The notes below the pieces were generated by a model that was not told where the DNA came from, did not search any database, and saw nothing but the letters and a program-made list of their open reading frames with translations. The translations under genes were made by a program, and so were the position numbers. From NCBI GenBank assembly GCA_018830645.1, contig JAHJSA010000023.1, positions 160,120 to 224,119 on the forward strand: 64,000 nucleotides of DNA, in the 5' to 3' direction. This document shows, piece after piece, positions 58,681 through 64,000 of this stretch (within the stretch, counting starts at the first letter, position 1; the number at the start of each line of letters is the position of its first letter). This DNA comes from Actinomycetota bacterium. GTDB lineage: Bacteria > Actinomycetota > Thermoleophilia > RBG-16-64-13.

Positions 58681-59874
58681 TCAGCCCAGTCGCTCGAGGG
58701 CGGCCTTCATGCGGCCGGTGCCTTCCTCGATCTTCTCCACAGAGGTGGCGTACGACAGGCGGACATAGGCCGGAGCGCCGAACGCCTCTCCGGGCACGAC
58801 CGCCACTAGGGCCTCCTCCAAAAGATACGCGGCCAGGTCGAGCGCCGAGTCGACGGTGCCTCCTGGGTGCGAGCGGCCGAAGTAGGCCGAGACGTTGGGG
58901 AACGCGTAGAAGGCTCCGGCGGGTCTTGGGCAGGTGACGCCGGGAATCGCGAGCAGGCGATCCAGCATGACGTCGCGCCGGCGTTCGAACTCACCCACCA
59001 TGCGTTCTACATCGGGCGCCGCGGAGCGCAGTGCTTCCAGGCCCGCCCACTGGGCGATCGACGTGGCGTTGCTGGTGGAGTGGCTCTGGATCTTGCCCAT
59101 CGCGTCGATGACGTCGCGCGGGCCCGCCGCGTACCCGAGGCGCCAGCCCGTCATGGAGTACGACTTGCTCATGCCGTTCACCACCACTGTCCGCTCCTTG
59201 ATCTCCGGGCCGAGCGACGCGATGCTGGTGAAAGCGCGGCCATCGTAGAGGAGCTTCTCGTAGATCTCGTCTGCGATCACGATCAGGTCGTGGGCCAGGC
59301 AGACTTCCGCGATCGCTTCGAGTTCCGGCCGGTCGTAGCACGCGCCCGTCGGGTTGCCCGGGTAGTTGAGGATCACGGCCTTCGTGCGGGGCGTGACGGC
59401 GGCCTCGAGTTCGGACGCGGTGAGCCGGAACCCGTTCGACTCGCTCGCCTCCACGAACACCGGGGTCGCGTCTGCCAGCCGGACCTGCTCGGGGTAGGTC
59501 ACCCAGTACGGCGCGGGGATCACCACTTCGTCTCCCGCCTGGAAGAGCGCCATGGCTAGGAAGTAGAGCGTGGCCTTGGCCCCAGGAGACACGATGACAT
59601 CCTGGGGGGCGTACTCGAGGCAGTTCTCCACGCGGAGCTTTGCGGCGATCGCCGCCCTCAGCTCCAGGATGCCCTCGTTGGCCGTGTACCCGGTGCGGTT
59701 CGCGTCGATCGCGTTCTTCCCCGCCTCTTTGGCGGTCGATGGGGTCGGAAAGTCCGGCTGGCCTACGCTGAAGTCGAGTACGTCGAGACCCTCGTTCGAC
59801 ATCCGCTTGGCCATCGCCGCGATGCGCAGCGTGGGGGAGTGCTCGAGTCGTTCGACGCGGTCGGCCAGGGTCAT
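58681..59874 (-). CDS. Pyridoxal-phosphate-dependent aminotransferase (class I, AspC-like)
   Basis: The 397-aa protein matches class I aspartate/aromatic aminotransferases: FSVGQPDFPTPSTA near residue 35, PGAKATLYF near 97, NYPGNPTGACYDR near 170 with the conserved Asn, DEIYEKLLYDG near 204 with Asp and Tyr, and the PLP-lysine in MSKSYSMTGWRLGY near 236. The late Arg binding substrate carboxylate is in YVRLSYAT. It probably makes aspartate or aromatic amino acids. The upstream region holds a 9-unit GGGCTTGC repeat about 60 bp away. Confidence 0.93.
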   Translation of the reverse strand: MTLADRVERLEHSPTLRIAAMAKRMSNEGLDVLDFSVGQPDFPTPSTAKEAGKNAIDANRTGYTANEGILELRAAIAAKLRVENCLEYAPQDVIVSPGAKATLYFLAMALFQAGDEVVIPAPYWVTYPEQVRLADATPVFVEASESNGFRLTASELEAAVTPRTKAVILNYPGNPTGACYDRPELEAIAEVCLAHDLIVIADEIYEKLLYDGRAFTSIASLGPEIKERTVVVNGMSKSYSMTGWRLGYAAGPRDVIDAMGKIQSHSTSNATSIAQWAGLEALRSAAPDVERMVGEFERRRDVMLDRLLAIPGVTCPRPAGAFYAFPNVSAYFGRSHPGGTVDSALDLAAYLLEEALVAVVPGEAFGAPAYVRLSYATSVEKIEEGTGRMKAALERLG

Positions 59875-59933
59875 CGGATGGTGCCTCCTGCGGGCGTGGA
59901 TGATGGGCGGGCTCGTCGGCTTGTGTGGCTCGC

Positions 59934-60005
59934 GGGCTTGTGGGCTTGCGGGCTTGCGGGCTTGCGGGCTTGCGGGCTTGCGGGCTTGCGGGCTTGCGGG
60001 CTTGC
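59934..60005. repeat. 8-bp tandem repeat, nine units
   Basis: GGGCTTGC is repeated from 59934 to 60005; the first unit is GGGCTTGT and the rest are exact. It lies 4 bp past the stop codon of the CNNM gene and 60..131 bp upstream of the aminotransferase start. Copy number could vary by slippage. Confidence 0.9.
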
Positions 60006-60009
60006 GGGC

Positions 60010-61362
60010 CTACGTGTCCGGGTCTTCCCGGCCATCGGGGGCCGCGGTCTCCCGTGCGCCGGGTGCGTCGCCATCCGGCTTCGCGAGTGGCTCCAGGTAG
60101 ACGCGGGTGATCCTCAGCCCGTCGACTTCCAGCACCCGCGCTTGGTGGTTGCCGACCGAGACCTCGTCCCCCACCCGGGGCCGTCGCTGCAACTGCTCGA
60201 ACACCCGGCCGCCGAGAGTGGGGAATCCCGCCGCGGGTACTTCCAAGCCGAGTGTCTTCTCGAGGTACTCGACTCGGGCGCCGCCGTCGACCGAGTAGCC
60301 GCCGTTGTCGGTATCTTCCACGAGGGGCCTGTCGTAGTCGAACTCGTCCTGCACCTCACCGATGAGCTCCTCGATCACGTCCTGAATGGTCACCAGGCCG
60401 GCCGTGCCTCCATGCTCGTCCACCACGATCGCTAGGGGGGTGCGGGTGCTCTGGAAGCGCTTGAGCGCGACCTCGATGGAAGCCGTCTCCGAGATAAAAC
60501 TGATGGGCCGCAGGCCCGATCTCACCGGCTTGGTGGGGTCCGCCCGGTAGAGTTCCTTCACGTGCACGTAGCCGATCGTGTCGTCCAGGTCCTCCTCGTA
60601 TACCGGGTAGCGCGTGTGGTTGCTCGCGCCCACCTCCTCGAGGGCCGCCTCGATGGACATGTCCGTGGGCAGTCCGGCCATCTCGGTGCGCGGCACCATG
60701 ATCTCGCCCACTGCCCGCTCGCCGAAAGTGAGCGCCCGGCGCATGAGGGCCTGCTCCACCTCGTCGATGTGGCCGCCCTTCCGGCTCGCGGCGAGGATCA
60801 TGAGCAGCTCCTCTTCCGAGTGGGCCAGCTCGAACTCGTTGGCCGGGGTGAGCTTGATCATGCGCAGCACGAGGTTGGTCGTCTCATTGAGGATCCAGAT
60901 GATCGGGCGGAAGAGGGTGTGGAACCAGCGCAGGGGGTAGGCGATCCACAGGGTTGTGCCCTCCGTCTTGCGGATGGCCAGGTTCTTCGGTAACAGCTCT
61001 CCCAGCACGATGAGCAGAAAGGTGATCACGAGGAACGTGAGCGCTGAGGAGGCCGCGCGGAGCGCTGAGGAGGAGTCAAGGCCGAGAGGCTCGAGGAAAG
61101 CCTCCATCAGGCGAGAGAGCGCGGGTATTCCAACCCAACCCAACCCCAGGCCGGCCATGGTGATGCCGAGCTGGGTGGCGGAGATGGACGAGTCGAGGTT
61201 GGTGACCAGGTTTTCCGCCATCCGCGCACGGCGGCGGCCCTTTGCCGCGAGTTCGGATATGCGCGTGCCGCGCACCTTGATGATCGCGAACTCAGCTGCC
61301 ACGAAGAAGCCGTTGATGAGGATAAGAGCGACAACCACCAAGACGGCGCTGAGATTGTTCAT
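60010..61362 (-). CDS. CNNM/CorC-type membrane protein with CBS pair
   Basis: The 450-aa protein starts with a DUF21 (CNNM) membrane domain of about four hydrophobic segments (LINGFFVAAEFAIIKVR is characteristic). It continues with a CBS pair around residues 210..330 (GEIMVPRTEMAGLPTDMS and TPLAIVVDEHGGTAGLVT) and a C-terminal CorC_HlyC domain (GARVEYLEKTLGLEVP). Proteins of this kind export or control Mg and Co. The extended N-terminus and the tail of about 25 Asp/Pro-rich residues are normal variation. The 8-bp tandem repeat starts just after the stop. Confidence 0.92.
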   Translation of the reverse strand: MNNLSAVLVVVALILINGFFVAAEFAIIKVRGTRISELAAKGRRRARMAENLVTNLDSSISATQLGITMAGLGLGWVGIPALSRLMEAFLEPLGLDSSSALRAASSALTFLVITFLLIVLGELLPKNLAIRKTEGTTLWIAYPLRWFHTLFRPIIWILNETTNLVLRMIKLTPANEFELAHSEEELLMILAASRKGGHIDEVEQALMRRALTFGERAVGEIMVPRTEMAGLPTDMSIEAALEEVGASNHTRYPVYEEDLDDTIGYVHVKELYRADPTKPVRSGLRPISFISETASIEVALKRFQSTRTPLAIVVDEHGGTAGLVTIQDVIEELIGEVQDEFDYDRPLVEDTDNGGYSVDGGARVEYLEKTLGLEVPAAGFPTLGGRVFEQLQRRPRVGDEVSVGNHQARVLEVDGLRITRVYLEPLAKPDGDAPGARETAAPDGREDPDT

Positions 61363-61524
61363 CGCGCCCCATCCACCCGGTGTGACCCGGTCGGGTGAGG
61401 CCTGCTACTTCGGGGGTCGTCGCTAGATCGCATCTGAGTGCGCATAGCATAGCAGACTCGCGCAGTCCCGGCGTGTCTCCCACTGCCTATGCGCCGCAGA
61501 TCGCCCCCGCGCGGGCCGTCGACC
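61363..61524. other. Intergenic spacer without a recognised feature
   Basis: The 162 bp between the CNNM gene start and the PaaK gene stop contain no family fragment, palindrome or repeat that I can support. Confidence 0.4.
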
Positions 61525-62829
61525 CTACTTCGGCCGCTTGTCGATCACGCGCTTGGCCTTGCCCTCGCTGCGCTCGATCGTGTTGGGCTGCTTCAAGTCC
61601 ACGGTCGCCGTCACGCCCACGATGTCCTTGATGTTGCGCTTGATCGCGGCCCCGAGGGCCTTGAGCGCATGGTCGTCGGCCGTGCCGAACACCTCAGGAG
61701 TGAGTTCCACCTCCACGCCGAGCACGTCCATCGCGCCTTCGCGTTCCACGATGAGCTGATAGTGGGGAGCCACCTCCGGCGACATCAGCAGCACCGACTC
61801 GATCTGGCTGGGGAACACGTTCACGCCCCTGATGATCAGCATGTCGTCCGAGCGGCCCGACACCCTGTCCATGCGCGCGAACGTACGCCCGCACACGCAC
61901 GGCTCGACGTTGAGCCGGGTGATGTCGCTGGTGCGGTACCGCAGGAGGGGGATGCCCTGCTTGGTGAGCGTGGTGAACACCAACTCGCCTCTCTCGCCGT
62001 CGGGGAGAGGCGCACCGGTGTCGGGATCGATGATCTCGGCGAGGAAGTGGTCTTCGTTGACGTGTAGGCCGTCTTGCGCCTCGACACACTCGCAGGAGAC
62101 ACCCGGGCCCATGATCTCGGAGAGGCCGTAGATGTCGATGGCCTTGATGGAGAGCTTCTGCTCGATCTCGCGACGCATGGCGTCGGACCACGGCTCGGCT
62201 CCGAAGATGCCCACGCGAAGCGGCAGCTCCGCCATGTCGATGCCCATACTCTGCGCCACGTCCCAGATGTACAGCGCGAAGCTGGGCGTGGCGCACAGCA
62301 CCGTGGAACCGTAGTCCTGCATCAGCATCAGCTGCTTCTGAGTATTGCCGCCGGAGATCGGGATCACCGAGGCGCCCAGGCGCTCACCCCCGTAGTGCGC
62401 TCCGAGCCCGCCGGTGAAGAGACCGTAGCCGTAGGCGTTCTGCACGATGTCGCCCCGGGACACCCCTGCGCCCGCCATGGCGCGCGCCATCATCTCGGCC
62501 CATACCTCGATATCGGCGGCAGTGTAGCCCACCGTGGTGGGCTTGCCGGTGGTGCCCGAGGAGGCGTGGATGCGGACGATGTCTTCGAGCGGGGCGGCGA
62601 ACATGCCGAAGGGGTACGTGTCGCGCAGATCGCGCTTGTAGGTGAACGGCAACCGGGCGAGGTCGTCGAGTCCCTTGACGTCCGCCGGGTGGATGCCCGC
62701 CTCGTCGAGACGTTGACGGTAGAGCGGGACGTTCTCGTAGATCCGCCCCACGAGACCCACGAGCCGCTCTCCCTGGAGCCTCTTGAGGTCGTCCCGCTGC
62801 ATGGACTCGCGTGCTGCGTCTCGGATCAT
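61525..62829 (-). CDS. paaK: Phenylacetate-CoA ligase (PaaK-like)
   Basis: The 434-aa protein has the length and motifs of Paa[15 protein letters not shown] near residue 90 is the AMP-binding loop, VYGLSEI-type [14 protein letters not shown] near 232, and RTSDITRLN near 306; the C-terminal [17 protein letters not shown] near 331 carries the adenylate-forming-enzyme hinge. It activates phenylacetate or another aryl acid to its CoA ester. It overlaps the 3-hydroxybutyryl-CoA dehydrogenase gene by 4 bp, so the two are coexpressed, consistent with aromatic or acyl-CoA degradation. The rest of a paa ring-cleavage cluster is absent. Confidence 0.9.
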   Translation of the reverse strand: MIRDAARESMQRDDLKRLQGERLVGLVGRIYENVPLYRQRLDEAGIHPADVKGLDDLARLPFTYKRDLRDTYPFGMFAAPLEDIVRIHASSGTTGKPTTVGYTAADIEVWAEMMARAMAGAGVSRGDIVQNAYGYGLFTGGLGAHYGGERLGASVIPISGGNTQKQLMLMQDYGSTVLCATPSFALYIWDVAQSMGIDMAELPLRVGIFGAEPWSDAMRREIEQKLSIKAIDIYGLSEIMGPGVSCECVEAQDGLHVNEDHFLAEIIDPDTGAPLPDGERGELVFTTLTKQGIPLLRYRTSDITRLNVEPCVCGRTFARMDRVSGRSDDMLIIRGVNVFPSQIESVLLMSPEVAPHYQLIVEREGAMDVLGVEVELTPEVFGTADDHALKALGAAIKRNIKDIVGVTATVDLKQPNTIERSEGKAKRVIDKRPK

Positions 62830-63704
62830 CCCGTGTTCCCCCTCTGGGTGTAGTCGTAGAAGCCCTTGCCGGTCTTGCGGCCAAGGTGGCCGGCCTTGAC
62901 CATCTTGCGCATGATGGTGGGCGGGCTGAAGCGCGCCTCGCGCGTGTACTCGAAGAGCACGTTGCCCACGTTGTAGGCGATGTCAACCCCAATGAAGTCC
63001 ATCAGCTCGAGCGGGCCCATTGGCATGCTGGCGCCCAGCTTCATGGCCGTGTCGATGTCTTCGGCGGAGGCTACACCCGACTCGAACACGCGGGCGGCGT
63101 CGATCATCATGGGGATCAGGATGCGGTTCACCACGAATCCCGGCGTGTCCTTGCAGGGCACGGGCACCCTGTCGAGCCGCTCGGTCACCGCCGTGGCGAG
63201 CGCCGCTGCTTCCGGATGGGTCTGGAGGGCTGGGATGATCTCCACCAACTTCATGACCGGCACCGGGTTGAAGAAGTGCATGCCCACCACGTTGGCCGGG
63301 CGGCCCGTGGCCGCGGCGATCTCCGTGATCGAGATGGAGGACGTGTTGGTGGCGAACACGACTTCCGGTCGGCACACGCCTTCGAGCCTCTCGAAGAGAG
63401 CCTTCTTGACGTCGTAGTCTTCGAAGACCGCCTCGATGACATAGTCGACGTCCGCGAGAGAGCTGACGTCGGTGGAGTAGCTGATGCGGCCGAGGACCTC
63501 GTCCTTCTGCGCCTGAGTGATCTTCTCCTTGGCCAGCATCCGGTCGAGACCGCCTGTGATGATCGCGAGCCCGCGGTCCCACGCCGCGTCATCCACGTCC
63601 ATGACCTTCACCGTGAACCCGCTGATCGAGGCCTGCTGGGCGATGCCCGCTCCCATGGTGCCGGCGCCGCACACGCCGATGATCTTCACGTCGTCGATGT
63701 TCAC
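62826..63704 (-). CDS. 3-hydroxybutyryl-CoA dehydrogenase
   Basis: The 292-aa protein has the N-terminal Rossmann motif [17 protein letters not shown] near residue 10 and the catalytic His in [17 protein letters not shown] near residue 144, with [16 protein letters not shown] near 193 and [15 protein letters not shown] [21 protein letters not shown] near 218. These match the short (about 285 aa) FadB2/Hbd type. It interconverts acetoacetyl-CoA and 3-hydroxybutyryl-CoA with NAD(P). It precedes paaK with an ATGA overlap. The fadB/thiolase remnant at 17782..18070 would once have provided related activity. Confidence 0.93.
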   Translation of the reverse strand: MNIDDVKIIGVCGAGTMGAGIAQQASISGFTVKVMDVDDAAWDRGLAIITGGLDRMLAKEKITQAQKDEVLGRISYSTDVSSLADVDYVIEAVFEDYDVKKALFERLEGVCRPEVVFATNTSSISITEIAAATGRPANVVGMHFFNPVPVMKLVEIIPALQTHPEAAALATAVTERLDRVPVPCKDTPGFVVNRILIPMMIDAARVFESGVASAEDIDTAMKLGASMPMGPLELMDFIGVDIAYNVGNVLFEYTREARFSPPTIMRKMVKAGHLGRKTGKGFYDYTQRGNTG

Positions 63705-63893
63705 TCCACTTCCTCCTACGGGTGATCAGCGCCGGGACGGCGAGGGCGCCGGGTGGGTGAGTCCACCGGCGCTTTCCCCACGATTGGCCGGTTGTTCAAT
63801 CACGATGGTATCGGTCCCCCGGAGGGCAGTCAAGGAAGGGTGCCGAGGGGCGACTCAGGCAAGGAGGGCGGCGCGAAGCAGACCACCGGGCAG
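63705..63893. other. Upstream region of the 3-hydroxybutyryl-CoA dehydrogenase gene
   Basis: An imperfect hairpin around 63747..63774 (GCGCCGGGTGG ... CCACCGGCGC) with a short T run after it on the plus strand is present. Otherwise I see no gene, and no clear promoter boxes. Confidence 0.35.
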
Positions 63894-64000
63894 GCGCGGC
63901 TCAGGGCACGAAGGCGGCGCGGCTCAGGGCACGAAGGCGGCGCGGCTCAGGGCACGAAGGCGGCGCGGCTCAGGGCACGAAGGCGGCGCGGCTCAGGGCA
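63894..64000. repeat. 23-bp tandem repeat running off the window end
   Basis: Four full units (each starting GCGCGGCTCAGGG) begin at 63894, 63917, 63940 and 63963; a fifth runs from 63986 to the window end. Units look identical. A less exact copy is hinted at upstream near 63850. The array is non-coding as far as can be seen. Confidence 0.9.

Noticed and set aside
63894..64000. Possible CRISPR array at the window end
   Set aside because: The units are direct head-to-tail copies without unique spacers; no cas genes are nearby.

Overview
The window is about 64 kb of high-GC DNA with dense, often overlapping genes, frequent GTG/TTG starts, a Tat-type lipoprotein with a Thr/Ser-rich linker, KatG, CNNM/CBS and bacterial-PH-domain membrane proteins. 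This suggests an Actinomycetota-like bacterium with anaerobic or facultative C1 metabolism. No rRNA, tRNA, transposase or integrase was seen, so the taxonomic call is an inference only.

Region 1 (1..16.5 kb) is a corrinoid-dependent methyl-transfer locus. After the end of a molybdopterin oxidoreductase and its four-cluster Fe-S subunit come two copies of one module: a UTRA-GntR regulator plus a corrinoid protein on the minus strand, facing a corrinoid protein plus a UroD-family methyltransferase on the plus strand. The first copy is followed by a Liv-type ABC importer and an MtrH/AcsE-like pterin methyltransferase. The second is followed by a CobW-family GTPase, a 137-aa unknown, a second MtrH-like protein and a DUF1638-like protein. 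Read together: an imported methylated compound is demethylated by the UroD-type enzyme onto its corrinoid protein, and the MtrH-like enzyme moves the methyl to tetrahydrofolate. The substrate is unknown and no corrinoid-reactivating protein is visible.

Region 2 (16.5..23.2 kb) holds an acyl-CoA dehydrogenase, a deletion-fused remnant of fadB and thiolase genes, a TatD hydrolase, a 28-aa ferredoxin-like ORF, an FMN-binding protein, an MFS permease, a QueG-like Fe-S protein, a flavodoxin-like reductase and a Nudix hydrolase. Two of the flavoprotein genes share an upstream palindrome, GTAGC-N4-GCTACC-N-GAG.

Region 3 (23.3..47.3 kb) is accessory DNA: intact, orphan or broken toxin-antitoxin modules (HigBA, Phd/PIN, orphan Phd, a HicA-like/HTH pair, MazEF, HepT-MntA, HicAB, addiction-module antitoxins, a ParE scrap), a frameshifted HNH gene and an Mrr nuclease. 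Its core is a defence block on the minus strand: a PLD-SF2 helicase, an 80-aa protein, a DndD-like ATPase, a DndE-like protein and a DNA methyltransferase, preceded by a RloC/PrrC-like anticodon-nuclease candidate and an FRG-domain protein. DndA, DndB and DndC are absent, so it is not canonical DNA phosphorothioation. This is the strongest candidate for an unusual system.

Region 4 (47.3..64 kb) returns to housekeeping-type genes. A tightly overlapping minus-strand run includes Mop, GNAT, a DHFR-like reductase, an ABC-2 exporter, a zinc-ribbon protein, an RDD protein and bacterial PH proteins. KatG, an aminotransferase, a CNNM/CBS protein, PaaK and 3-hydroxybutyryl-CoA dehydrogenase follow. 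Several genes here and in regions 2-3 carry internal or terminal deletion scars (YdbS, HAD, SRPBCC, YfcE, SDR, HNH, fadB/thiolase), and short tandem repeats of 8 to 23 bp sit at gene ends.
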